Source: Mesorhizobium sp. LMG 17147
GTDB taxonomy: Bacteria > Pseudomonadota > Alphaproteobacteria > Rhizobiales > Rhizobiaceae
Length of the DNA stretch: 64,000 nt
NCBI RefSeq assembly: GCF_024297145.1
Contig: NZ_JANCTC010000013.1
Span: 1-64,000, forward strand
Reading direction: 5' to 3'
Both the position numbers and the translations under genes were made by a program. The notes beneath the pieces were generated by a model. That model was not told where the DNA came from and did no database searches. It saw only the letters and a program-made list of their open reading frames with translations. Numbering within the stretch: the first letter of the stretch is position 1; every line of letters begins with the position of its first letter. Below are positions 52,455 to 61,645 of this stretch, piece by piece.

Positions 52455-52685
52455 CAAATTCAGTTTGCATATGCTAACGATCTAGACGCAAGATGGGCGT
52501 TCAGACAGAGCCTGCGGTTGGCCGCCAAGCGACATTCTTCGCATGGGCTTGCCCCCCACGGGAACGGTGCCGCGCTCGAGTTCGGCAATGATGCGGTTTG
52601 TGATCTCCTGAGATGCTGGCGGCTGAGGCCCGCCCTTGCCCGCGCCAGCCTCTCGGCTGCCGGAACGCTTGTTATTTGCACGCAT
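52455..52685 (-). pseudogene. ArdC-like antirestriction N-terminal fragment
   Basis: A minus-strand start beginning MRANNKRSGSREAGAGKGG leads into SQEITNRIIAELERGTVP, which matches the N-terminus of ArdC-type antirestriction/primase-associated proteins (ITDRIVAELEKG..PW). The next residues need a frame change (PWGASP) and then the protein is cut off. Such proteins travel on plasmids and integrative elements, so it fits a mobile-element setting. Confidence 0.45.
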
Positions 52686-52779
52686 TGTCTAGTCCTCCGC
52701 ACGCCAATCACGCCCTCCCCCCGGAATCAGGCCAGAGGCGGGGTGGGCGGCGAAAGCGACCGGGAAGGCCCGCCGTAGA

Positions 52780-52830
52780 AGGCGGACCGCATCCGAGGGC
52801 CGGGACGAAGAGGGACCCGGAGCGCCCACG
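52780..52830. repeat. Partial third copy of repeat A
   Basis: The stretch containing GCGGACCGCATCCGAGGGCCG repeats the start of the segments at 37215 and 38312, again on the downstream side of a QseC-like gene. Later parts of the repeat are diverged. Confidence 0.5.
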
Positions 52831-53069
52831 CGGTCGCGCTGTTACAAGAGGCGGCGGATGCGGTCGCGCATGTGATCGCGAGGATCATTCCACTCGGACT
52901 GGGCCATTCGCCGAAGGGCGCGCGGCGACTGCGGATGCTCCAGCACGAAGTAAGGTCCGTCGGGCGCCCCGTGTTTCAGTAAGGCTGCCCCACGTCAGGG
53001 ACGAGCGGGATGGCCGAGACCGCCTGAGCCTGCCGAAGAAAAGGGCTCTTCATGACCACTCGGCGCGTC

Positions 53070-53336
53070 TTAAGGCGCGCAGGCGCCTACTATGACGAGG
53101 CTGGACAGAATATCGCACGGGTCAGCGTCAAACACCGCAGTTACATGGAGAAACTCAATGACATCGAGACGGCGCTCTCCGCCCTCGTACTTGGCCACGA
53201 AGGATTGCGTACGGCCAAGCTTTTCGGCCACCTGCTCCTGGGTCAGGCCTTTTGCCTTGCGCAGCGATATTAGCTGGGCCAGAAACCGCTGGTGGCGGGG
53301 GACCGAAGAGATCTGGGCATTAGGGGAACCGGTCAA
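53070..53336 (-). pseudogene. QseC-like Xre regulator, broken copy (module 3)
   Basis: The frame encodes RFLAQLISLRKAKGLTQEQV, AEKLGRTQSFVAKYEGGERR and LDVIEFLHVTAVFDADPCD, close to module 2. The natural ATG (53320, MPRSLRS...) lies one frame away, because one base is missing in a run of C about 20 bases into the gene. Only a TTG at 53336 could open the working frame. It is probably dead, though an alternative start could rescue it. Confidence 0.65.
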
Positions 53337-53373
53337 GGAAAGACCGGCTCAGCGACTAATCTCGTTTCGAATT

Positions 53374-53388
53374 ATCCCATTTTGGCAT
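53374..53388. promoter_or_regulatory. Operator candidate (module 3)
   Basis: ATCCCATTTTGGCAT matches the module 2 palindrome at 38851-38865 with one mismatch in the right arm. The ACCGGTC...GACCGG dyad near 53328-53347 is also kept. Confidence 0.55.
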
Positions 53389-53432
53389 ATATTGCTTGGG
53401 TTAGCGGTTAACTGGCGAGGTTCGCAGCAGCC

Positions 53433-53688
53433 ATGAATCGATCAACGGGAACAGATGAGACCCGAAGCTCAACTCTGTGCGACGAAGTCCCCCTGGTCAG
53501 ATAGCATCACGAGCTACGACAGGCAACATCGCACCATTTACCTGTGCATCCGCGACGCCTGCGCCGACAATCTCAGCGTCGAAGAAATGGCCAATCTCGT
53601 TCTCGGCATCGACCCGATCCTTGAACCAGTCCGCGCCCGCAAGGCAGTCCGCAGCCATATCGACCGCGCTAATTGGATGGTGACATAC
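53433..53688 (+). pseudogene. QseM-like antiactivator, frameshifted copy (module 3)
   Basis: The natural ATG at 53433 starts MNRSTGTDETRSSTLCDEVP, but one extra C relative to module 2 shifts the frame after CDEVP. The rest is readable in another frame (SPWSDSITSYDRQHRTIYL, EEMANLVLGIDP, RARKAVRSHIDRANWMVT). The C-terminal GYK-L-F residues are replaced by unrelated sequence. The module is therefore broken in both genes. Confidence 0.7.
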
Positions 53689-54529
53689 CGGTTGCAGGCA
53701 ACTGTTCGAAGGCTGAACTGCAAAGGGAGTCGCGACGCCATTTTAGACGAGGAAGTCCCGGTCCCGCCATTCATCAGCGCGCGGCCACGAACGCCAGCGC
53801 TGCGGATTTCCATCGCGCTAATGATCGCCAGGATCCTTCCATTGGCCCGGACGCGCCCTTCGCCGATCAGCGCTTCAGCAATGTCGCGGTGGGATGCTCG
53901 AGCGTCGAGCGAAGAAATAAGACTCTTTCAGGCGGAACCAAGCGGCCGGACATTTCTCCATCGAGACAAAGGGTATTGAGGCATTCGAGCGCCCACAAGC
54001 GAATGCGCGGGCCAGCTCAGCACGCAGGCAAGCGGGCCGCAGGATATCCGCTCCGGAAACTGCGAGCTGGAGGGTATGCTCCGCCTTGCGAAGATGGACG
54101 TGCTGATGCTCATAGGATCCCAGTAGAACTGTTGCTCGGCATGACCATGCCGTCAGGTCGAACGGCGACGCGGTTGGCGATACAGAGGGCTGTTTCGCGA
54201 CGACCGGCTATACATTTGCGCACCGGCGCGGACACCAGAACACGACCGCAGTTCGTGCGTAAGACTGGGCGAAACAAAACACCGCAGCGCGAAAGATCGC
54301 CGGCCGAAGCGATCACGTCAATAAGGGCTCCGCGAGACAGTGTATTGGCCTGCTAGAGGGCAGCGGCCAGATCACGCCGGAATGCCGGATTGCGACGCAA
54401 GAACTCCCAGGCCCAGCCATTCGACGTCAATTGAGCAGTGCAGCCATAGGAGCAGCGATCCTGCCACTCCTGATCGGCATCTGGCGCGACAGATATGGGC
54501 ATGACTGTGCTCCCCGCCGCGTGATCATG
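53689..54529. other. Spacer between module 3 and the AHL synthase
   Basis: No gene is supported. Plus-strand frames run through the region but have no domain; a short stretch near 54430-54480 (SSAAIGAAILPLLIGIWRD) recalls the N-terminus of a TraF-type peptidase, but not convincingly. Confidence 0.35.
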
Positions 54530-55153
54530 CTACCCGGCGAAGCACCGGCGCCCACAGCACCGGACCGCCAATGCCACCGTTTGCCGCACCGCCTGGAGCA
54601 TCTTATCCGACACTTCTAAACCGGCTAGCGCGCGGGTGACGCCAATGGTGTGCGGCTCTCCAATCCGCTCAAGCGGCCAGCCGGCGCGACGAAGGATGCG
54701 CTCCATGCGCAAGTCGGTGACCGTTACAATATGACTGAGCTGGCGCGAGAGACCTAACTCGATCATGCCGGCGAAGAGTTCGTAGGTGGCGATTGCAATG
54801 CCACCCGCTCCCTTCGGTGCCGACGAACCAATATCGAGCGCGAAGCGGCTGCTTTCCCATGCGTTCGGATGCTCAGGCGCCGTCTTTCCTTCCAACAGTA
54901 TGGGAAAGGTGTCGCGAAGCATCGTCGCGCCCGTCGTGGGCAAAAGGCGCACGCAACCGTCCAGCCGACCCTCGAAACCCCGCAGCAACAGGTAGTGCGG
55001 TCTGAACGCGTCAAATGAATCAATCTCATAGCCGCCATTTCCTTTCACCTGCCAGTCGAGCCTCACTTTGAACACCCGGTAACGCAGGCGATGCATGGAA
55101 TGCAGGTCGTCGGCAAAGTCCTCGTAGCTGTCTGGTGCAATCAGTTGGATCAT
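54530..55153 (-). CDS. traI: Acyl-homoserine-lactone synthase (LuxI/TraI-like)
   Basis: The product is 207 residues from ATG 55153, with GAGGAGGCC at good spacing. LuxI hallmarks are present: the RLRYRVFKVRLDW segment with the R..F....W core, EIDSFDAFRPHYLLL with its acidic Asp residues, LDGCVRLLPTT, and WESSRFALDIG carrying the E..R catalytic pair. It would make an acyl-homoserine lactone from SAM and acyl-ACP. A palindromic lux/tra-box candidate lies 63 bases upstream. The LuxR gene directly upstream is broken, so the intact receptor at 39741-40466 may respond instead. Confidence 0.9.
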   Translation of the reverse strand: MIQLIAPDSYEDFADDLHSMHRLRYRVFKVRLDWQVKGNGGYEIDSFDAFRPHYLLLRGFEGRLDGCVRLLPTTGATMLRDTFPILLEGKTAPEHPNAWESSRFALDIGSSAPKGAGGIAIATYELFAGMIELGLSRQLSHIVTVTDLRMERILRRAGWPLERIGEPHTIGVTRALAGLEVSDKMLQAVRQTVALAVRCCGRRCFAG

Positions 55154-55215
55154 CAAGGCCTCCTCGTTGGGGAAACTTTCCCCGGCAGTGGAGGCGAAGC
55201 TCGACGCTTGCGCAG

Positions 55216-55233
55216 CCTGTCCAGTTGCACAGG
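55216..55233. promoter_or_regulatory. lux/tra-box-like palindrome
   Basis: CCTGTCCAGTTGCACAGG is an 18-base imperfect palindrome (7 of 9 pairs) centred about 70 bases before the AHL-synthase start. That spacing is normal for a TraR-type activator next to -35. It suggests the synthase gene is autoregulated by quorum sensing. Confidence 0.6.
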
Positions 55234-55249
55234 GTGAGAATGTCAGTGA

Positions 55250-55932
55250 GGCGAGGATTTCGAATTGGTGAGACGCGCAACCAATTGGCTTCTGCGTTAT
55301 CGAGATGAAACGCGGCCGTGCGGCGCGTGATCCCAAGAATGCAGCCGATCTCCCAGGCCGTCTTGCCACATGCTGCCCATTGCGCGCACTCGTATTCGCG
55401 TGCCGTCAAACGCACACCGTCAACGATCCGGTCAGCCGACAGTTTTCGTCGAACGAACATGTGAAAACGGGTCGCAACGTAAGGGAGATCGTCTTCATAG
55501 CGTTCCGCGGCGCGGATAAATGCAGCATCGCGCTTGTCCCCGGCAAAGGTCATTGCAGCAAAATTGCCTCGGAGATCGATGATGGGGATCGTCAAACCAC
55601 AGCAGATGCCGAATTGCGCCGCTTCGTCAAAGACCCTCTGCTCAGCTACCGATGGCTCAACATCCAGTGCAGGGTCCCATCGAAACGAGCATCCGCCGAA
55701 GCGGGCACGCACGACGAAGGGATCGATGCTCTGGTACAAGATAGCGCGCAGTCCAGGGCGCCGGATAGTTGGAGATCAGCGTGGGCTTGCCACCTGGCCG
55801 CGGCGGCAGCGAGAGATAGGCGAAAGCGAGCAGGTCGAGTTGTGAGCTCACATAGGCCAAGGCGTTGTGGAAATCGACCTCATCGACGCCTTCCGAAAGC
55901 TGTTCCAAAAATCTTTCGAAGACAGATTGCAT
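55250..55932 (-). pseudogene. LuxR-family regulator pseudogene (traR-like)
   Basis: The gene starts MQSVFERFLEQLSEGVDEVD and continues to the YPAPWTARYL region. It then shifts frame near 55745 and resumes at YQSIDPFVVRARFGGCSFRW, CCGLTIPIIDLRGNFAAMTF and LTAREYECAQWAACGKTAWE. A second frameshift after FHLDNAEA (near 55280) destroys the last helix. It is clearly related to the intact TraR-like protein at 39741-40466. It stands immediately upstream of the AHL synthase and was probably its original receptor. Confidence 0.8.
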
Positions 55933-56095
55933 GTCTGCCCTTGTCAGAACGTTCCTTGGGTCTTCGGCAACTTGCTTGCAGGCGGCAGCAAGTCCAGGTG
56001 CTCGGCATCACAAGCGTCTCTTTGGATGATATTGTTCTCTTCAAAATAAATTCACTGGCGCGATGGTGGACCTGCTACGTCTCAGAAATACTCCC

Positions 56096-56130
56096 TGCCG
56101 GCGGGGAGGTACACCGGCAGGGCTCGCCGC
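56096..56130. repeat. 35-base hairpin repeat, copy 2
   Basis: Begins TGCCGGCGGGGAGGTACACC; two differences from the copy at 41191-41225. The internal arms TGCCGG and CCGGCA are kept. The position upstream of the broken LuxR gene parallels copy 1 upstream of the intact LuxR gene. Confidence 0.6.
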
Positions 56131-56199
56131 GCAACGCCAGCGGTCAAATGGGAGGACCGGACGACAGCAGCAAAACAAGTCGTTTGGCGCTCACGAAGA

Positions 56200-57606
56200 T
56201 TATACGGCGCCTTCCGCCTTCAAGGCGCGGTACGTCGTGTCAACTGACTTCGCCGTCGCATCGACGATGATGTCGATTTCGGCCCGGGTGATGATCAGTG
56301 GCGGTGCAAAGCCGAGGATATCGCCATGCGGCATGGCGCGGCCGATAACACCGTTTTCAAGCAGAGCAGCGGCGGCACGCGCGCCGACCTGCAGCTCGGG
56401 CTCGAACGGTACGCGCGCCTTGGGATCCCGCATCAGCTCTACTGCTGACAGGATTCCAACGCCGCGAACTTCGCCGACAATGGGATGTCCCTCCAATTCG
56501 GCTTTCATGCGGGAAAGCCAATACGGCCCGACATCCTGGACATGCTCCAGGATCTTTCTTTCCTTGAGTACTTGAATGTTGGCAAGTGCGGCCGCCGCGC
56601 AAAGCGTATGCCCTGAATATGTCCAGCCATGGCCGAGAGGTCCATTCTTCTCGGTTCCTTCTTCCAGGACAGACCAGACGCGGTCGCCAATGATTGACCC
56701 GGAAATTGGGAGGTAGGCGGAACTAACGCCCTTGGCGATGGTGACGAAATCCGGGCGCATCCCATAGAGGTGCGAGCCGAATTTCTCGCCGGTTCGCGCG
56801 AAGCCACAAACGACTTCATCGGCGATCAGCAGGATATCATGCCTATCCAGCACCTCTTGAATAGCCGCCCAGTACCCCCTTGGGGGCGGAACGATGCCGC
56901 CAGTCCCAAGTGCCGGTTCTCCGATAAAGGCCGCAACAGTTTCCGGACCCTCGGCAAGAACAAGGGCCTCGAGTTCGTCGGCGCAGCGTTTGGAAAAGGC
57001 TTCTTCGGTTTCGCCCTCATGCGCCTGCCGATAGTAATGTGGGGTCGTTGTGTGGCGTACCAGATTCAAAGGCAGGTCGAAAAACTTATGAAAAAACGGA
57101 AGACCTGTCAGGCTTCCAGTGACCAGGCCGGAACCGTGATAACCGCGATGTCGCGAAATGATCTTCTTCTTTTCGGGACGCCCGAGAACGTTGTTATAAT
57201 ACCAGACGAGCTTGATATTGGTCTCGTTGGCGTCCGAACCGGAGAGGCCAAAATAAACTCTTTGCATGTTCTGCCCGAAATATTCCACCACGGCCTCCGC
57301 TAAGCGGGCAACGGGCTCCGTGCCTTGGCTGGCATAGACATGAGCGAACGGTAAGTCGTGCGCTTGCTTGGCAATGGCGTCAGCAATCTCCGTGCATCCA
57401 TATCCCATGTTGACGCAGTAGAGCCCACCGAAACCGTCGAGGCTCTTTCGGCCTTCAGTATCCCAGATGTAGACGCCTTCCGCTCCGGCCATGATCCGGT
57501 TTGGCGTCTCGCCGCGGCTGTGTTTTGCCAAGTGCGTGGACGGATGAAAGACGAAGCTCCGATCCTTTTCTTGGACTTGCTTGGTTCCCAGATTGGTCAG
57601 GCTCAT
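56200..57606 (-). CDS. Class III PLP aminotransferase (omega-amino acid type)
   Basis: The product is 468 residues from ATG 57606 (GGGAGAG upstream); a longer frame is not supported. Conserved features: YIWDTEGRKSLDGFGGLYCV near the N-terminus, GLSGSDANETNIKL, HRGYHGSGLVTGSLTG, LLIADEVVCGFARTG with the PLP-contacting Asp, and TIAKGVSSAYLPISG with the Schiff-base lysine. Family members move amino groups from beta-alanine, taurine, putrescine or similar to pyruvate. The Lrp-type regulator gene at 57764-58261, on the same strand upstream, may control it. Confidence 0.9.
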   Translation of the reverse strand: MSLTNLGTKQVQEKDRSFVFHPSTHLAKHSRGETPNRIMAGAEGVYIWDTEGRKSLDGFGGLYCVNMGYGCTEIADAIAKQAHDLPFAHVYASQGTEPVARLAEAVVEYFGQNMQRVYFGLSGSDANETNIKLVWYYNNVLGRPEKKKIISRHRGYHGSGLVTGSLTGLPFFHKFFDLPLNLVRHTTTPHYYRQAHEGETEEAFSKRCADELEALVLAEGPETVAAFIGEPALGTGGIVPPPRGYWAAIQEVLDRHDILLIADEVVCGFARTGEKFGSHLYGMRPDFVTIAKGVSSAYLPISGSIIGDRVWSVLEEGTEKNGPLGHGWTYSGHTLCAAAALANIQVLKERKILEHVQDVGPYWLSRMKAELEGHPIVGEVRGVGILSAVELMRDPKARVPFEPELQVGARAAAALLENGVIGRAMPHGDILGFAPPLIITRAEIDIIVDATAKSVDTTYRALKAEGAV

Positions 57607-57763
57607 TGTCGCTCTCCCGTTTATTGCCCGGCGGAGAACACTCAGTCCCCGCTCGTCGAGAGCTACTATACCGACGGACACACTTCACGTTCCACGGCAA
57701 TGTACGTCCGCGGCCGATGAAATCACGGAAGTTGCGTCAATCTCCGTGGAAAACACGGACAAC

Positions 57764-58261
57764 TCAGCGTTGTCTTGGCGCGGACAAGGGAATGGGCGAA
57801 TTGGATTTTACGGATTTCGTCACTATGAGGCTGTAATATTGATCGATCCCGAGTCCAACCTGTAACAAACCCTCCATGAATTCCTGGTAGGCAGCCATAG
57901 AAGGAGCTGCAACGCGCATCAGGTAATCTACCCGGCCCCCGATCGCCCAGCAGTCCAAAATTTCGGAGATGCCTTGAATTGCCGTCTCAAAGTGTCTTTG
58001 GTCTTCGAGGCGGTGACGATCCAGAACGACCTCCACCATTACGAAAATCACGCCCCCGGTGAGGGATGGACTCAGCCGCGCGCAATAGCCTTCGATAATC
58101 CCTGCTGTTTCGAGTATGCGGAGCCGCTCCGAGCAAGCCGACGCGGAGAGGTGAACGCGCTTCGCCAATTCGCTCTTCGATATCCGACCGTCTGTCTGAA
58201 GCTCCGCGAGGATCCGAAGGTCCCAAGCGTCCAGGCGAACTGTGTTGACTTTCGACTTCAT
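57764..58261 (-). CDS. Lrp/AsnC-family transcriptional regulator
   Basis: This 165-residue protein has an N-terminal helix-turn-helix LDAWDLRILAELQTDGRISK with SELAKRVHLSASACSERLR, and a C-terminal RAM-type ligand domain containing DCWAIGGRVDYLMRVAAPSM. Lrp proteins sense amino acids. It lies upstream of the class III aminotransferase and probably regulates it. Confidence 0.9.
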   Translation of the reverse strand: MKSKVNTVRLDAWDLRILAELQTDGRISKSELAKRVHLSASACSERLRILETAGIIEGYCARLSPSLTGGVIFVMVEVVLDRHRLEDQRHFETAIQGISEILDCWAIGGRVDYLMRVAAPSMAAYQEFMEGLLQVGLGIDQYYSLIVTKSVKSNSPIPLSAPRQR

Positions 58262-58462
58262 GGGGTTGCCGGGCTGAGTATGGCTTTACGTTTAGTCTGA
58301 CGAGGGTCTGCCGCCAATTGCATCCATGGTCCGGTCGTGCCAGCAGCTGGTGTAGGCATAAGCCCATGCGCACAGCTTGCCCGATACAAAAACAAAGCTT
58401 CTCGCTGCCCTTTGATGGTCTATGCGTAGCCGACACAGGACTAATTGGCCTAACGGGAATAA

Positions 58463-60007
58463 TCAAACGCCGATGTTGCGGGCGATAGTATCGGCGGCCA
58501 TGCGCTTACGCCACTCGATTGGCCCGGAATTGTGAATAGAGTTTCCTTCAACATCGACAGCCATGATGACTGGCATGTCCTGCACCTCGAATTCATAGAT
58601 GGCTTCCATGCCCAGGTCTTCAAAGGCCACGATCCGCGCGGTCTTGATCGATTTTGAAATCAGGTACGCAGCACCGCCCACTGCGATGAGATAGGGCGTT
58701 CTGTGTCTCACAATTGACTCGATGGCCGCCGGACCCCTCTCGGCCTTGCCGACCATCGCATATGTCCCCGTCTCGGCGAGCATCTTTTCAGTAAAACTGT
58801 CCATTCGGCTCGAGGTTGTTGGGCCAGCCGGCCCGACAACCTCATCCCTCACCGCGCGGACGGGTCCGACGTAGTAGATCACGCGACCCCGCAGATCTAC
58901 GGGAAGCTGCTCGCCGGCATCGATCAAATCGACCATTCGCTTGTGGGCGGTGTCCCGGCCGGTCAGCATCTTTCCGGACAGAAGAAGGGTTTCCCCGCAA
59001 CGCCATGATGCCGTCTCTTCCTTTGTGAGCGCATCGAGGTTGACCCGCCTGACCTCAGCAGTGTGCAATTCTTCATTTCCGATCTGTGGCCATTCAGAAA
59101 GGTCAGGCGGCTGGAGCTGGACCGGCCCTGTGCCGTCCAATGTAAACGTCAGGTGCCGGTTGGCGGCGCATTGTGGAATGAGCGCGACTGGCTTCGACGC
59201 GGCGTGCGTAGGATAGGTTGCAACCTTGACGTCCACGACTGTTGTCAGGCCGCCCAGGCCCTGAGCGCCGATGCCAAGCCCATTGATTCGCTCATAAAGC
59301 TCAATCCGTAGTGCCTCCTCCGCGCTTGATGGCCCTTTGGCTGTCAGTTCCAACATATCGATGGGTTCGTTCATGGCCTCCTTGGCCAGCAGCATGGCCT
59401 TTTCAGCGCTGCCGCCGATGCCGACCGAGATAAGGCCGGGTGGGCACCATCCGCTGCCAAGGGTCGAAACGGTGTCAACCACCCAGTCGGCAACGGACGC
59501 GCTAGGATTAAGGGTGGTGAAACGCGCCTTGTTTTCGGACCCGCCCCCTTTGGCTGCGATGGTGATTTCAATCTGGTTACCAGGCACGAGGTCCACGTGG
59601 ACGACTGCCGGCGTGTTGTCACGAGTGTTCACCCGTCGGCCAAGCGGATCCGAGACGATCGATGGTCGGAGGGGATTGTCCGGGTCGAGATATGCTTGGC
59701 GAACGCCCCTATTCACGAGGTCGGCGAAACTCGCCGCTGATTTAATGCGGACCCCCATGCCGACCTTTGCAAAGACCACCACAAGACCGGTGTCCTGGCA
59801 GATCGGGCGCCGTCCGAAGCCCGCCATGCGCGAGTTCAGCAAAATCTGCCCGATAGCATTCTTCGCCGACGGGCTCTGTTCGCGCGCATATGCCTGCGAA
59901 AGAGACCGGACATAATCTGGAGGATGGTAGTATGAGATATACTGAAGAGCGTCTGCAACGCTCCTTGTGATGTCCTTGCCAGCGATGATCCGCGATCTAT
60001 TTCCCAC
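58463..60007 (-). CDS. Class I [4Fe-4S] fumarase (possible mesaconase)
   Basis: The 514-residue protein has GTG start 60007, seven bases after the aldehyde dehydrogenase stop. Iron-sulfur cysteines are plausible in PICQDTG, GWCPPG and IPQCAANRH. AKGGGSENKARFTTLNPSA and GIGGSAEKAMLLAKEAMNEP are typical of the alpha part, and VVGPAGPTTSSRMDSFTEKM plus AVGGAAYLISKSIK of the beta part. Class I fumarases are oxygen-sensitive, and some, such as one used by Burkholderia for mesaconate, hydrate mesaconate to citramalate. A CitE-like lyase and a CoA-transferase gene nearby make that reading attractive. Confidence 0.85.
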   Translation of the reverse strand: MGNRSRIIAGKDITRSVADALQYISYYHPPDYVRSLSQAYAREQSPSAKNAIGQILLNSRMAGFGRRPICQDTGLVVVFAKVGMGVRIKSAASFADLVNRGVRQAYLDPDNPLRPSIVSDPLGRRVNTRDNTPAVVHVDLVPGNQIEITIAAKGGGSENKARFTTLNPSASVADWVVDTVSTLGSGWCPPGLISVGIGGSAEKAMLLAKEAMNEPIDMLELTAKGPSSAEEALRIELYERINGLGIGAQGLGGLTTVVDVKVATYPTHAASKPVALIPQCAANRHLTFTLDGTGPVQLQPPDLSEWPQIGNEELHTAEVRRVNLDALTKEETASWRCGETLLLSGKMLTGRDTAHKRMVDLIDAGEQLPVDLRGRVIYYVGPVRAVRDEVVGPAGPTTSSRMDSFTEKMLAETGTYAMVGKAERGPAAIESIVRHRTPYLIAVGGAAYLISKSIKTARIVAFEDLGMEAIYEFEVQDMPVIMAVDVEGNSIHNSGPIEWRKRMAADTIARNIGV

Positions 60008-60013
60008 CGGATC

Positions 60014-61447
60014 TCATCCAAATGAGCCGAGGCCATTAACCATTTTCAGGCTTTGGAAGCTCCGCACCCCTTGCTCACCCCCTTCGTATCCATAGCCGCT
60101 CTGTTTAATGCCTCCATACGGCGCATCTGCCGAAACCCCCTTCAGGTAATTCACGCTGACAGCGCCCGCCGAAAGACCATCGATCAGCGCCCGTTTCGCA
60201 TTGGCGGCGTCGGTGAAGAAGTAGGCGGCCAAGCCATACTCAGTGGCGTTAGCTTCTTCGATCGCCTCCTCCATCGTGTCGAACGGCGCCACGGTGAGGA
60301 TCGGTCCGAACGGCTCGTCATGAAGCACTTTGGCATCTTTTGGCACCCCTGTCAGGATGGTTGGCGGCCAGTAAAAACCGGGCAGGTCGAGGCGGGTGCC
60401 ACCAGTCTCAATGCGGGCGCCGCGATCGACCGCATCCTGGATCAGACGCTGCATGGCTTCAATTCGCCGCGCGTTCGCCATGGGGCCCATCTCGGTCGCC
60501 GGGTCGTCCGGTGGACCGATCTTGATTTTACGGGCGGCTTCCGTCATTCGGGATAGGAATTCCTGATAGAGATTCCGCGCGACGAGAATCCTGCTCGGCG
60601 CGTTGCAGCTCTGGCCCGCGCATTCGAACTTGTATTCCGATATGGCGGGGACCGCCTGTGCGAGGTCCGCATCCGCGCACACAACGACGGGGGAGTGTCC
60701 ACCGAGTTCAAGGACGCAGCGCTGCAAATTATTCGCGGCGAGCGAGGCCAGCTGTTTTCCGACTGCCGTGGAGCCCGTGAAAGTCAAGACCTTCACGATT
60801 GAGGAACTGAGGAGATGGCGGGAAATATGCACCGGTACACCGAAAACGAGATTGACCACGCCGTCCGGGACACCCGCATGGCGCAAGGCTTCTACGATAT
60901 GAACGGCGGCGCTCGGCGTCTCTTCCGCACCTTTAAGAATGACCGGACAGCCTGCTGCCAGCGCAGGGGCGAGCTTGCGGGCGATGAGAACGGCGGGATA
61001 GTTCCAAGGCGTGAAGGCAGCAACGACACCGAGGGGCTCCGGGACGATCATCCTGTTACGGCCCAACGGAATCGGGGCCGACAGCTTTTCGGCGTGGGTG
61101 CCGTTCCACTCCAGCGTTTCGACAGCGCGCGCGTACTCACCGGTCGCCTCTCCAATCGTCTTTCCCTGTTCAGCCGATAGATCCTTTGCTGCGTCTCCTG
61201 CCTTTGTGGCAAGGATCCTGGCGGCTGCCACAAGGATCTCGCCGCGCTCTTTTACAGGCCGCGAGGACCAGGCCTTGCGGCTGCGCTCGGCCGAAGCGAG
61301 GGCCTCATCCAGATCCGAGACCGTCGCCGAGGCCACCGAGCCAAATACCTTCTCCGTCGCCGGGTTAATAACGGGCAACGTGGCTCTGTTGTTAGCGGCT
61401 CGCCATTTGCCGTTGATAAAGAGCTCATAGCTCGTGGCGTGGGACAT
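60014..61447 (-). CDS. NAD(P)-dependent aldehyde dehydrogenase (SSADH-like)
   Basis: The protein is 477 residues. The segment AFTPWNYPAVLIARKLAPAL shows the PWN motif, ILKGAEETP binds cofactor, FTGSTAVGKQLA is the Rossmann turn, LELGGHSPVVV holds the catalytic Glu and AGQSCNAPSRILVARNLYQE the nucleophilic Cys. PFGPILTVAPFDTMEEAIEE is conserved near the end. The closest familiar type is succinate-semialdehyde dehydrogenase, but substrate use cannot be read from sequence. ATG 61447 follows GGAGC. The fumarase gene follows at once, so the two are co-transcribed. Confidence 0.9.
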   Translation of the reverse strand: MSHATSYELFINGKWRAANNRATLPVINPATEKVFGSVASATVSDLDEALASAERSRKAWSSRPVKERGEILVAAARILATKAGDAAKDLSAEQGKTIGEATGEYARAVETLEWNGTHAEKLSAPIPLGRNRMIVPEPLGVVAAFTPWNYPAVLIARKLAPALAAGCPVILKGAEETPSAAVHIVEALRHAGVPDGVVNLVFGVPVHISRHLLSSSIVKVLTFTGSTAVGKQLASLAANNLQRCVLELGGHSPVVVCADADLAQAVPAISEYKFECAGQSCNAPSRILVARNLYQEFLSRMTEAARKIKIGPPDDPATEMGPMANARRIEAMQRLIQDAVDRGARIETGGTRLDLPGFYWPPTILTGVPKDAKVLHDEPFGPILTVAPFDTMEEAIEEANATEYGLAAYFFTDAANAKRALIDGLSAGAVSVNYLKGVSADAPYGGIKQSGYGYEGGEQGVRSFQSLKMVNGLGSFG

Positions 61448-61645
61448 AGCGTGCTCCGCTTGGCTGAATTCAGTGCGATACCAGCCGATATCCGACCATC
61501 CGCTCGCTTCCCTGCAGTTTCATCGCGATGGTCCGGCCGGTCAAATATGGAATGTCGACCAAAACCATCTCGAATACAGATAGAGATCAGGCAACCCGAA
61601 GAACCGCGGCGATAGCACTGGAAGAGCTTGGTTTGAAAAAATGGC

